Assembly (NCBI GenBank): GCA_031310005.1
Contig: CM062381.1
Span: forward strand, 1,736,001 to 1,800,000
Reading direction: 5' to 3'
DNA from: Dactylellina haptotyla
Taxonomy: Eukaryota; Ascomycota; Orbiliomycetes; Orbiliales; Orbiliaceae
DNA length: 64,000 nt
Shown here: piece after piece, positions 23,723-36,403 of the stretch
Layout of the letters: every line of letters begins with the position of its first letter
How positions within the stretch are numbered: position 1 is the stretch's first letter
Made by a program: the position numbers and the translations under genes
Notes under the pieces: generated by a model
Told to the model about the DNA's origin: nothing
Seen by the model: only the letters and a program-made list of their open reading frames with translations
Databases searched by the model: none

Positions 23723-25174
23723 TCACTTCTTTTCAAAGAATCTGCGAACCTTGCGACCCATCCTGACGAATCCAATCTGAACCCACATGACAAATCCCTG
23801 CCATTGGTTCTTAAACCCGCGAGGTCCAGCACCGTGTACGTGGTGGCCTCTCTTCTCGTTCCTCGATCGTCGCCCTTCCTCGGCGGCTCGGATGGGGACG
23901 TTTCGCAAGCTGGCGCCCGCGGTTTTGGGTCCTCCGCCGTAAGGGATCCCAATGGTCTTTTCGTTGGAGGAGGTTCCGAGGTCAGGTGTTGAGTGCCTGC
24001 CGAAGGTCCATCTGGATTTCGGCGCAGGGTTCGACGCAATCGTTCCGTCATTGGACGGCCGTCGGGATTCTTCTTTGCTGATCGATCGTCGTCGGTCTTC
24101 CTTGCTGATTGATTTTCTCGCTTTGCGCTCCTCCTTCTCCTCTTTCTTCCGCTCTTGTTCCTCGAATTTCTCCCGCGCCTTTTTCATGTTTTCGACGTAC
24201 TCCTCGCTCGAGTTTCTGCCACCCACGATCTTGCGCTTCCGATCGATCGAATCCTTTCGCTTCTTATCGATCGAGTCGTTTCTCTTGCGGTCAATCGAGT
24301 CCACGGTTAACGATCTCCCCAGCGGTGTAACTGGAGATATCGGTGCGCTTTCCGATATTGGTATCCTGGGAGGTAGGGCTAAGGGCAAACCTGTAGAACT
24401 GGTGACAATTCTCAACGGTTGCTGCTGCTGCTGCTGCTGCTGCGCCGATTTTTTACCTCCAAAAGCACCAACGTAGTCATTGTCCTCGTCGTCATCCGCA
24501 GACTCGGAGTCACCACCTATCGAATTCGGGTAGGACTGCGTTGGTGTGGGTGCATATCTCCTGGCGTAGTGACTCGGGGCGCTCCCGTTGGAGTTGGCGG
24601 ACGTTCCCGAGATGGTCCGTTTGTGCTGCTGGCGATGCGTCGGAACGAAGCTCGCTACGTCGGTCGCTGATGATCGGCCGCCGATGTACGGCGATGAGGA
24701 CGAATAATAGACTCCTCCCGGCCCTCCGTTTTCTTTGCCCAGGTCCAATTTGGCGCTGCCGCTGCTGGAGCTACCGACTTTCTTTAGCAGCGCGAGCGGT
24801 TTTATGATTCCCTTCTTGTGATGGTGCGACGACGAAGCGTCTGTGGGGAAGAATTCCTCTTCTGTCGGCGAGGGGACCGAGACCGATGTCTCCTTGGATA
24901 TCGATCGCTTGTGCAGTTTCCCGTGTAAATGTTGTGGCTGGTTTTCGTATGAGGATCCGGGACGGGCGCCGCCCGTCGAGGAAGCATAGCTGGAGTAGCT
25001 GGCCATGCCCGCGCCACTGGCTATTGTCCTGTAAGAGGACGAGTGTTTGTGTAGTGTCGACCGAGGAGTCGCACTGCTGTGGGAGGACGAGGTTGTCGAG
25101 GAGGAAAAGGTGTGGTGGTGGTGGCGGTATGAGGTATGGGGGTGCGAGGAGGGTGATTGAACGGCTGTAGCCAT
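23723..25174 (-). CDS. Disordered Ser/His-rich protein with polyQ and basic repeats
   Basis: A single exon of 483 residues, ATG at 25174. No known family recognised. The first 70 residues are Ser/His-rich. The middle has a ten-residue polyglutamine run (the CAG tract at 24418-24447 on the minus strand), then three copies of an 8-residue unit DSIDRKRK/N close together, a charged coiled-coil-like stretch (KKAREKFEEQERKK), and two RRxSISKE sites that look like basophilic kinase sites (RRRSISKE, residue region around 370). The last 35 residues are basic and aromatic (WQGFVMWVQIGFVRMGRKVRRFFEKK-type) and could form an amphipathic membrane-binding helix. Function unknown; a peripheral membrane or cortex protein regulated by phosphorylation is a guess. 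Confidence 0.75.
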   Translation of the reverse strand: MATAVQSPSSHPHTSYRHHHHTFSSSTTSSSHSSATPRSTLHKHSSSYRTIASGAGMASYSSYASSTGGARPGSSYENQPQHLHGKLHKRSISKETSVSVPSPTEEEFFPTDASSSHHHKKGIIKPLALLKKVGSSSSGSAKLDLGKENGGPGGVYYSSSSPYIGGRSSATDVASFVPTHRQQHKRTISGTSANSNGSAPSHYARRYAPTPTQSYPNSIGGDSESADDDEDNDYVGAFGGKKSAQQQQQQQQPLRIVTSSTGLPLALPPRIPISESAPISPVTPLGRSLTVDSIDRKRNDSIDKKRKDSIDRKRKIVGGRNSSEEYVENMKKAREKFEEQERKKEEKEERKARKSISKEDRRRSISKEESRRPSNDGTIASNPAPKSRWTFGRHSTPDLGTSSNEKTIGIPYGGGPKTAGASLRNVPIRAAEEGRRSRNEKRGHHVHGAGPRGFKNQWQGFVMWVQIGFVRMGRKVRRFFEKK

Positions 25175-25661
25175 GAGGGCAGGCCCTTTGTCATTTAATA
25201 AGACAAATTGTAGAAAAAAATAAAAATAAAACTACAGAAAAAGAGGAGAGTGTCGATACTCCGAAGCCCTCGTCGACGCCGCAGAGGATGAGAAACGAGG
25301 GGCTATTATTGTCTGATCATGAACGAGAAGGAGAGCGAGACTGGGGACGAGAGGACGTTCTTTTGTGTGGGATTTGGGCCCGAGGCTGGCTGGGCAACAC
25401 TTTGAGATTGTGCTGCGATCCGCCGTCCCAAAATAGCCCAAAATAGCCTGTCCCCCACTTTGGTGCGGTGGTCGGGTCGGTCGGTGCCAGGGACGATATC
25501 AGGTACCTGAGCGAGCGGTCGCGATCACCGAAGCACGGCGGATGCACTCGCTTCCGTGGTTCTAACTGGCTGGTCGTTTGTGTCTGTCAGTCGGTCGGTC
25601 CCTTGCAAATGTCTGTCGTATCCTATCAAAATTATACAAATACGAAATCAAAGCGGGGAGG

Positions 25662-25679
25662 GATAGATAGATAGATAGA
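25662..25679. repeat. (GATA)4 microsatellite
   Basis: Tandem GATA units about 490 bp upstream of the disordered-protein start. Confidence 0.9.
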
Positions 25680-27846
25680 AGGGCAGTAATATAACAGAGA
25701 GATAGAAGCAAGTAAATAAAAACAGCGTGATCACACACACTCTCTCTCAGTTAGGAGCCGACGGTCAGTCGGATTCAATAACAACAATAGTACCAGTAAT
25801 CTCTGGTAACGGCCGTCTGGGTTCGTCTTAGACAAAATCCCGAGAGATGCGTCAAGGGAAGCGGGAAGGCAAGAGATTGTTGCAGATGACACCAGAATAC
25901 TGTCATCTGACCGGGGAACCTGAGCAGGCGCCCGAGTGCCCGTATGAATACAGCAGCAGATGCGGGAAGGAAGACCTGGATAAGAAAGGCCTCGTCCTTC
26001 AGAGCATGGAAAGATTGTTCCCGTCCAGCAGGAGCAGCCGTCTTTCTCGTTCTATTTCTTTGTGCTGTGCTGGTGAGGAACAAATAATATGGGAAGGCGG
26101 GATCTTCTCGGTCGGGTTGTGTTTCACGAAATGTCCCTCGCCCCTCATTCCTCGAAGGGCCGCCAGATGACAAGCGGATTAAAAAGCGGGGCGGGGGAGC
26201 TATGACATATGATCTCTTCTTTGGGGGTCCACCAGAACCCCAAAACAAAAAAGAGAGGCCCAGTGTCTAGCGAGAGCCCGATAAGAATGCCGTAAATAAA
26301 ATGGCTCTCCTCTGTCAAGAAACGGGAGCAGAAGGGCCGTGTTGACATGCAATGCGGTGGAATCACGATGTTGCGAATGCAACGACGGGGTCGCACCTCA
26401 GGAACCAACAGGACACAAAATAAAAATAAAAATAAATAAAACCTCATGGATGGGACGAATGGGTGCGGATTACCAACGGACGAAATGGGGGGCCGAGACA
26501 ACAAGAAAATAGAGGATTACCAACCTTTGATTCGATGAGATGGCGAGATACGTCCGCAGTTTTGGGCGGTGGTGGGTGCTATCGTCCAAAGAAGTACCGA
26601 GATTCCCACAGGACAGCCGACCAATGAGAGCTCAGAACACCGGGTAAACCCCAGTTTGCGAAATCTCAGATATTCCAAATTCGTCTAGGGTGAATATGTC
26701 GAAGCCTCTTTTTGGGGAACCGTCTACGTAGGCTCGCTCTTCTTTCGGCCGTGTGTGGTGGACGGGGATTCCGGGCCCAGCGATATGCTTAATGGCGGCT
26801 ACACTATTGAAACCTCGCGATTCCCAAAGCTGTCGTCGACTTGCTGACCGGATATCTGGGAATTAATTCTCCTTCTATCTCTTTTCTTGGTTTCGGTCTC
26901 TGCCTTTTTATTTTTTCGGCTGCCCGTGTCTTTCCTTTTTTTCGTGTGCTTTATTCCCTTCGCGGCAGTCCAAGCCGAGCAACCAAAAGGCAGAAACAGA
27001 AGAAAAAAAAAACAAGAAAAAGATAGCAAAAAGGAAAAACGAGTCGATATTCTGGTTAATCGCCCTTCTCTCTGTTGGTTCGGAGGGGAGATTGTCGAAA
27101 GGACAGCGAACGTTGGGGTAACCGCTGGCTTCCGGCGGTTGTTCGTTCTAAATATCGCTTCTCGATGTTGACGTTTTACAAACAATAAAAACAGTTGGCT
27201 GGAGGACCGGAAGCTGAAGGTGGTGGTGAGTAGCGCCGCGATATGGTCTGTTGGATCCTGCAGGTCGACCAATTCGCTCCAATATCGCCAACCGGAACGG
27301 AAGTCACGGCTCCTGCGGCTGCCTGGTCGTCGTTATGTGTTGACGGGCGGACAAACACTCCGGTGAGGCGATCGAGGTGGTGAAGAAGAGGCAGAAGAAG
27401 AGGAATTGAAGAGTCGAAGGGAAGGGACGAAATAGAAAAGAGAAAAGCCAAATACGAACGGGATCGTTCCAGGCCGGCAGAAAGGACGTCGGATTCGCCG
27501 CAGCACAGAAATTGGCTCAAAAGAGTGCGGGGTGGCAGGCTGGTTGGTAGGCAGGCAGCCTTTTACGACGGCGACTGATAAACACCTGAACTCTCGCTCG
27601 CTCCCTCTGTGGCTCTCGGGTATAGGGAAATAAACGAGCAGCAGCTGATCGGGAGCAAAAGAGGCGTACGAATAGAAAGTGGGAAGGGTAGGTAGTACGT
27701 GGGAATGAAAAGAAAGAACGGCCTGGCTCCTTGCTATTTGAAAAGACACGGCCTTGCAGGATTGTTAAAGGTTCTCAGCGTAGGACGCAGCTTAGGAGGC
27801 GGCGTACTCGTAGGCGTCGTAGCAGCAGCGGTCGTTGTCGTCGTAG

Positions 27847-27866
27847 TTCGTTCGTTCGTTCGTTCA
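27847..27866. repeat. (TTCG)n microsatellite
   Basis: Four to five tandem TTCG units in gene-free sequence. Confidence 0.9.
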
Positions 27867-30629
27867 GCTCAGCCCTGCTGGCTAGCACTGGTCGGTCGAT
27901 ACTAAGAATTGCGTGTGTATGTTTGTGCGTGCGTGTGCCCAGCAGAGGAATCGAAATAGCTGCTGCTGCTGATTGTGCGAATGAAACACGCAAACCTCGT
28001 CCGGCTGTACACCTGCTGCGGGTAGGAAGGAGAAAGGGAAGGACGGATCGATAGGAGAATATAAAGCTGATCGAGTGATAACAGGAATAATAATACTGCT
28101 AACCGGGAAGTATAATGATAATAATAATAACAATCGTAACAACAGTAACAGTGCCTGTGCCTGTGCTTTCGCGGTGTGCAGCCTCCTCGCTTCTTCTACT
28201 CTGAGGTTCTGACTTCTGTTTTTGCTCTCCCCTGCCCCCAAGTGCAAAAGCCGGTGGACGCTAAATGTTGTTGTTTGCCTGGATTTTCAGGAACCCAGAT
28301 CAGAGAGCGGTGGGGATAAATGGTCGAATACGGAAACTCTACCAAGGGCTCGAGCGGAGGAGGCAAAATCGAATTGAAATAATTCTCAAGAAAGAAAATA
28401 AATATCATAAATATCATAAAAGTCGTAACGAGAACAGAGCTTGCAAAGGTGAAGGGGAAAGGAGAGGAAAAAATAGTTCACGACCGATCTTAGAATGGAA
28501 AGAGTTCGAACATGGGAAGCTCCCTAGCTACTCCCTGGTCCATCCCATAGCTATAAGCTTGAAATGCAAAATGCATATGAAGCTTTCTTAAACATAAAAA
28601 AATAAATAACCCTGCATGAGTGTGTTCAGGCTGCTTCCACCGTCAAGCGTTGCCGATGGAATGCCATCGATCAAGACACGACCTAGGCTCTTCCCCTTCT
28701 ACCTATCGCACTGACATTTCTCTCTCCCTCTTCGTCTATCTTTCTCTTTCTCTTTTCCTCCCATATTTCCGTATTATGCAAGGCAGCTGCAGCGTGCATG
28801 CACGAAATAGATGTGAAGAAGCAGCTAAAGTGCTTGGAAGGCTGGGGATGTGGATCGGTAGTTCCAGTTCGAACATCAAATTACAGCTGTGAGTGGAAAA
28901 GTGGGGAGCTGTCTTAAGTGTAAAGCCCAAAAGGTCACTCAAAATTCAAAGAAAGCTCGACGAGCTGCGATTCCTCGGGTCCAATCAAATTCCTCCATCG
29001 CTTTCACGTCTGGATCGGGCGTTTGAGTGGAAAATTCTGTAGATGCAGGAGTTGAGAGGTTCTCGGCCTCGAGCTGCCGAATCGAGCCATCTACGTCTTC
29101 TAGCGACGGTCCGACGCACAGCTCACAGATTGCAGTGTGCAGCTGTATCGAAGGTATTTCTAGGTCCTTGTCCACTTCCCAAACCCGACTACCGACGAGG
29201 GCAATTGAGAAGAACAGCGTAAAATAAAAAAATTAAAAAATTAAAAAAAAGGTCCTTCTCTTGAAGCTTGCCACTCGACACACATACACTATCACGCTTG
29301 CGAGATACCTAAGCTCCTCAAGACAGCTCCAAGAGCTGTCCAACAAGCACTAACCTCACATTGGAACTGGGGGCACGAAACCTCAAACATGTTAGCAAGC
29401 ACTACCCCAACTTTGTAGCTAGGCCAATATGCCTCAATGGAAAGACTTGCTCAAACGCAATCGTGCCTGCGTGCGACTTCGGACGACTAGTCCTTTTCTT
29501 CCGTCTGTCTACCAGGCCAAGCATGTCTCCTTGCCGATTTCCATTTCTCCAGGTTCTCTACCTACGACCAAAAATAAATAAAAATAAAATAAAAAGTGTC
29601 GGGCGCTGGTTGGCAAGACCTCAAATGCCGCATGGGTAGGGTCACTCACTCCACATCACAAAAAAAGGGAGAAAAACGCGTTCCATGTCAGTGCCCAGGC
29701 TTGTCTTAGCATGCTTTCAGGGGAGGAAGAGAGCTTTAACAGCTCACTTAGCCGAAGCCCCTGTTCACCCTTGATCGCTTCTGAGCTTAGCTGTCTCCGG
29801 ATTCTCTCTCATTGATGCTACTGGCCGGGTAGCATTTCGGGTTCTCCACACGCACAATCACGCGATGAGATGAGCAGTGGTGACGAGAGGAAGGGAATCA
29901 ACTAAAATGTGAGAGGTAAATGAGAGAAAAGTGGAGCCGTGGGACTTCTTTTTTCGTTTTGCGCACCTCATTTCACACTCGCCTTTCGCTCGTGGCTATG
30001 GCTTACAGCACGACAGCGGCTTGCTACTGGAAATTCCGGCCGCGGCAATAAAAGAGCAGAAGACAACCTTCGTTAACTGTGACGGGCAAGTTCTGACGAG
30101 TTAGTCCCACTCCATCCAATCCATCCAATCCATATATGTGCTTGCGCAGATGCAGGAAGCAATGTTTGGGGGTAACATGTTGGTTTGCAGGGGTCGAGAC
30201 TTTTCCGACTGGATTTCGAACGGGGGCGAGACAGAAGCCGTGCAGATACGATGCAAAGGATTTTGAGGCGCTGCAGGGTCGGTTGTGCTGAGCCTCAGCC
30301 AAGCTCAGCCTCTCGATCCATTGAGCAATTGATTCCTCGTGGTTGTTGACTCTTTTCGTGGGGATGAAATCATAATGCTCCTTCGTTCGATGACGGCTTT
30401 TATTAGAAGAGAAGTTCGAACAGGACCTGATTAGCAATGTGAGTTCCTGGTCTCACAATGGCCCGATCGAGGCCTCGAACCGTCGGTCTTGGGAGCCGAA
30501 AACAACATGTCAACGCATTTTCGGATATCTGCGTCTTGCCATTCTCTGCCGCAGAAGCGCGAATATGAAACTGATACCTTGCCTTTTGAACCAAACGCCC
30601 AGCGCGAACCTGTGCCGAACTACCGCATT

Positions 30630-33600
30630 CTCGATAAATTTAGGTATTTATAGAATAACTAGACATGTTTCAATGCTACTTGAGCCTTACTTACTAGTAT
30701 CAGCACAAGTCTTGGACTTTCGTAAGAATCCGTAATTACCGGGTAGATCTATCGAGTTATATAGCACATACACATAGATTAACTAGCGGGCTATAGAGGC
30801 TATACCGACGGCGTCCGGTCGTCCGGTATATCTAATTTTTCTAGGGCTAATCAAGAAGAAAATAAATAAATAGGAAACTCTATGTGGTATAAACCACCCA
30901 GGGCAGTTCATAATACACCTCTCCTTCATGTCCCTTACAAAGGGCTAGAGTATTTCCTCATGCCAGCGGACTTTGTAAATGGAACTAATCAATGGTGCCG
31001 GACATAGCGGACTTGGTAAATAGTGCTATGCCGGTAGGACGACAGTTGTGAAGGTTGCAACGCACTTGGATGGTCTCGACCTTGTTGAAGTAATAGATGT
31101 CAATCTCCATAGTACCGATGTCAGTTGTTCGTTTACCCCTGTTGTAGGTTGTAACCTTCTTCAGGTCAAGCGTGTACTTTTTGGATAGGGGATTTATTAG
31201 GGGGAGCTTGTGTTTAAGTTATTTGAGAAGGGTGCTTAGAGCTTTCGGAAGCTCGTATATTGAGGGGTCCTTGGCGAACGCACGCATCTGGATGAAGGAA
31301 GAATACATCTCTGTGACTCTATCTGTCTCAAGAAAAGACGCAAGACAATCTAAATACAATTTCGGCCCTATACGTTAGTTACTATCATCTACACGTGCTT
31401 ATCTAAATGTCAAGGGAGGAGGCTGAGAAGTAAAACTTACGTATATTCTCCTCGGACGACTGCCGTTTCTAACCAGACGGTACCCGTCTTCTCAACCTTT
31501 TTGACTGATCGGATGGTATTTAACTCCCTGTTCCTTGTAGCTCTTACATTGAGGTAAAAGCGGATCTCGCTATATGGTTTAGCTCACCCCCAACAGTCAG
31601 AATTACGAGGAACTTTTAGTCTTTCTGTACTATGTACGTCATAGGGGTCATCGATAATCGTGGGTATGCAATGGAAACTACTGATATCATCATAGTAATC
31701 TATATATTCGCCAAATAGGTGATAGTAGCGATAGGAAAGCTTTATTTTCGTCATATGCCATTTCTTTTATGGTATGCATATGGTTTATTATTCATATTTT
31801 GATACTTAATATTTTGCTTTGCGGAATTAGATTAAACAGCTAAAGCCTTAGGTCTGTATAGTAAATAGAGAGTATGGGGAGTATATTATACCCGTTACTC
31901 CGGCAATCGAAAGATTTGATCGCTGTATACTGGGTTTGGAAGCCTTGAATTGAAAATACCTGAGGATTTGAGCAATGGTGTAGACATGTTATAAGGTTGG
32001 TAGTAATGTATAGGAGTAATGGTTCTCGTTAACGCTGTCGGTTGCACTCTTTTGGTACATGTAGTCCGTGGAATATTCTAGCTAGCAGAATAAAGCACGC
32101 ATCGCAAATATTCGAGAATGTTCTCATAGCTTGTCTCGTCAACCAGACGCGGTGCACGAAGTGCGGAGCCTCATAGCCATATATATTAACCAAAAAGTCG
32201 AAGAGCAATTGGCAACCCAATTAACTCGAGTGGTTTGAATTGTTAGAAAGGTCAGATCGGAACCTACCATAACTTATCATACCTCTTACAAGATGCCCCT
32301 AGCACGAAATCAACACCATTACTAAGCGATTTCCTCCAGTTTTACAACCTATGGTCTACCCAATCGTGTCCTTACTCATAGAGGCGAGCTACAAGATTAC
32401 AAGGCTGCCATAACCTATAACCTAGATGATTCATAACGCGATTGCCTACGGGACTATTGAATGGTTAAGTTCGCCTCTATTATCCTAATATATGAAACCA
32501 TTGGTATCAATTACTCTGTACATCTATTTAAATATGATATGTTTATAAGTATCATGAGCTAGAAATTCGTCTGAAGGACTGCAACACGTTGTATTGTTGT
32601 GAAATTGTATGGGACCTTGGAAATCTCCAGTTCATGATGTTTGGAACTTTACAAGGTCGGCAAGTTTAGTACCGTAATTACGGCCAGATTGAATGAAATA
32701 AAACCATGCACTGGGTAAATTAGATGATTGAGAAGTAGGTAGTATAAACTATCGCTATTTCACAGTTTCACTCGGAACTTTTAGTTGGTATGGTTATATT
32801 ATAGCACTCAATTGACTTTTAAGGAATAAACTTTTGCTAAGAAATACATTGATTTAATCAAAAAACAAACTCAGAAACCAATGATAGGCCTGGGTTAGAT
32901 AAGTATTAAGGAAAGGGGTCCAATATATAGATCGTACCCGAGTAAGGTCATTGTAGTAGTTCCGTAAATTTGGTTTCGTCTAAGCATACGAGGGAAAAAA
33001 GGTATTCATGTTATCCATTTCGGTTAAAAGCTCTTGCTTTGGGGCCGCAGGCCTAAACAGCCCTTCAGAAATATATATAAGTTGATAGTATATCTATATT
33101 TCTATGGATGGAAGTACATAATAGCACCCCGTATACTTGATATCTGAAAGGGATTTGGTGGCTACGGAATTACATATTTATACTACCGAGACACTATAGA
33201 GATGAAGAGCTAGGAATGGCTGGCTCGCGATCGATGAAGACCCACTATACCGTTACCGGCTAAAGCTGTGGTTTCCGTATTTCCACTCGCTTCAATTTGA
33301 CGTTAATACTAAACATGTTTATTTATTGCAACATAGTCAGCATAGGATTATACGAAGAAGCTCGAGCTCCTCAACGGCTGATATTTCGTTTACCTTGCCA
33401 TTTCGGGATAAACATCCGCATATACAGTCCCTTTCACCTGTTAATTGCGGCGTCCCCGACGTTTCTTGGGCATCCGACATTGAAACTTTATCCGGTGACT
33501 ATCAGAATATGCGGGTTTACGGATATTACCTTGATCATATCTTGTAATATCTTTTGGTAGTGTAGAAAAAGCCATTGCAAATTTACTTGACTTGGAAAGA

Positions 33601-36403
33601 ATATTGCTTACTTATCAATATGACGAAGGTATATCAAGTTACAGGGGGTAGAATTATCGCGATGCGTGGTAAGACAACCCGTTCACGAGGGAATATAACA
33701 CGTTAGCACCTGACTGGTACAGGTGATGGCATTGCGTGAAATAATAATGATTACAATTATATCAAAAAGTTAGCACCTTTGACATGAGCCGAATACGAAG
33801 CTGCAAACCATTCCACCTGGAATATAGGGTTTATGTATTTCCGGTATCATGACGCTTAGGGTTTCTCATAGGATGCAATATGCATGCATGTATAGGATAC
33901 GGGCGCAGGGTACATCACAAAAGACGGCCGAATTGAGATATCTGAATCAAGATTGGCAGGATGCAATAGATCCTAGAAGATATCTATCATGCAAATTCCA
34001 ATCCAAGGTTACGTTCGAGACTGATATTACGGTATCGAATATATTTAATACTTATCTTACATCTAAGACAACAGCTACCGTTCGCAGATGGATTTGCACG
34101 AATGGGGCGCCAGAATTTGTGCTTCACAATGCCAGTCACCGACAGGTGAGGTCGCAACTATAACTTGCTTTAATCGTATCATTGAATTCCTTTGATAACC
34201 AGGATTACCTAACAAGGGTATTGTCCCAAAGAAGTAGCGTTGTGCATTGTACGGTTTGGGCCCTTGTCGTGGCTATGCAGAAATAGCGGACGTCGGACGC
34301 ATGCGTTGTTTAAATTTTCGACTAATCTTTCCAGATTCAGCTGTTACAAATATTTGAGTACCGTAAGAAATGATTATTACGAAATATAGTAACTTGGACT
34401 ACTCAACACCAAAGGAGAACAGTCATCATTTATGAGTCGTGGGGTGCATTGAAGCCAGTTGACGCGTATGATAGGTCCTGTGAACCAGCTAACCGAATGT
34501 AATAAGCTTATTCGCATTTTGGCGCGAAAGGTTATTGTTTCTTATTTTAAGAGGCTGAAAATCAAAGCGGGAGTCAACAATCAAGTGGTGCCGATATAGA
34601 CAAGGGGCATCCTTCGCAATTTTCTCGACTGGAAGCGGTTTTTTCAGCCCTAGACCCGCAGTGCGGTTTCTGGGAACTGCCGAGCGCGAGCCCTAGTGCC
34701 CAGGCATGCCTGAGATTATATGATTTGATGTTGAATTAATATAGGAGTGAGTGTAAGATCTTAAGAGAGAAACTCGAAACGCTTATCCGTGGGACCAATC
34801 CAGAATATCGAGATAGTGTTAAATTCAATTACTGATTCCAAATATCGCCAAGATATCAATCGTAGACATTTTTGAAGAACTTTTCCCCTTGGGCTTGAGG
34901 TTGACTAAACTCGGACTCCTCAGTTAAGTCCGATAAATCGGGAAAACATAAACATCACCTGCGGAGCATTTGTGCGGCGAAATATCGGCAATACCGCTTC
35001 AGATTTGGCATCAATTGGCTAGGTATTTGATGTTGTTGTGGGGTTCTCCACGGAAATTGTCAGTGTTTGATGGTGGCGAATTGGTAAACGACCGCTTGCT
35101 TCTGGACCCATGCGAGGACATGCAAGGTTCCAAGACATGATTGCGCATCCGAATGTCCAACGACGAACATCAAACCGCCACTTATTGCAATATATTGATG
35201 TCTCAGGTACTATCATATGATCTTGAGGCGAATATTCATAAAACTTCGGCGTGAAAGAGAACCCGGCATGGGAAAATGAATGGACCCGCCTTTAGTTCGA
35301 AAGGATTGATTATTGATCGGTTGAAGTCCAGGTGTCACCATATTGCATAGATCAATGCTCTGTTGCTTGGCACAGGAGAGATATCATCCTCTGGTCGCCA
35401 CGACGAAACTCCGAAGCTAGGGTGCCAATTGATCAAATTAGAAAGTGATACAATGGTTCATACGCATGTCTCTGAATCTTTGATTTGTTGTATATTTCTT
35501 TTTCATAACTTCACTATGTACATGTGTGAAAAAAATAAAAATTCAAAGCATGTCGCATTTCATGATGCTTTTCACCACTTGGATGCGTGGTTCCCCAATT
35601 ATATGATCATATGAGATCTGGTATCTTTTGAAAGGCATTCATGCGAGGATAACGGCCAATGTATCGGCGGATCTGAAGCAGAATATCTTTGTTGTAAAAC
35701 ATAAAAAGAAGAGTGACATAATAAGAGAAAACATTGTTTGAGCAAAATGCATGGCCATATGAGTTTTGCTTCAGATAGAAAAACAACTGGTATATCAAGG
35801 AAAGTAGAGAAGTCTAAGAAGTGCGAAATAACCACGAAAACAAGCCAATTGAACCAGAAAGCAAGCAGCAATGTTTACCACAAATGCATGAAACCAAGAT
35901 GGCCATGAAGAATGAACGCTGTCGCTGTGACGCTATGTAGTCTGAAAATTTGAAAGTTCTTGAAAATAAAAAAATAAAAATAAGACATAAAACACAAGTA
36001 TGAGAACAGATGTATGCGAACCCGACTGAACCACAAGAATTCTTGTATGCGAGTCGTTGAACGCTAAGGAGCGACTAGAAAACATGGAGAAAAGTGCAAA
36101 CTAAAGAAATTCAAAGTGAAGAACCAAAGGAGGTTTGGGAATAAATCAAGTAAAATCGAAACGGTAGAAGCTGGTGGCAGACGCGAAAAATAATAATTGA
36201 ACCAAAAGTTTACCTGCGGGATAGTTGCGATTTGGTGATGAAGGGTGTTGTGTGACCGCCAAAAAATTTAAGTTTTCTGACTTTCATCGCTCAAGACGAC
36301 GCCGCGAGCGTTAGAGCCGCTTCAACATCAACTCGTCGGAAGGCAGTTCCCAAGCCGGTGCAGATACCGCGCAAAACCAATTCTATTCACATATATTAGT
36401 TTC
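30630..36403. other. AT-rich, stop-dense block; probable decayed repeats
   Basis: Nearly 6 kb with no frame over about 105 codons on either strand and many TA-containing words. One imperfect 16-mer (AGCGGACTTKGTAAAT) occurs twice, at 30965 and 31006. No terminal repeats, transposase or polymerase motifs can be read. The pattern would fit repeat DNA mutated by RIP (C to T changes), but I could not compute the indices. Confidence 0.45.

Larger units (their letters stand above)
25175..30629. other. Large region without a supported gene
   Basis: It starts with the upstream region of the 483-residue protein. It contains microsatellites at 25662-25679, 27847-27866 and 28107-28131, several CT-rich blocks and no convincing exon set. 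One frame on the minus strand (28939-29175, extending upstream to about 29220) reads as acidic protein-like sequence and follows a pyrimidine-rich tract ending TAG, so it could be a 3' exon of a lost or unresolved gene. Frames at 30024-30437 on the minus strand lack homology I can recognise. Confidence 0.4.

Noticed and set aside
30280-30345. tRNA-like A-box (GCTCAATGG) on the minus strand, with B-box-like words nearby at 30215-30230 and 30455-30480
   Set aside because: No seven-base acceptor stem, no paired T-arm and no usable anticodon arm could be folded; not called as a tRNA or SINE.
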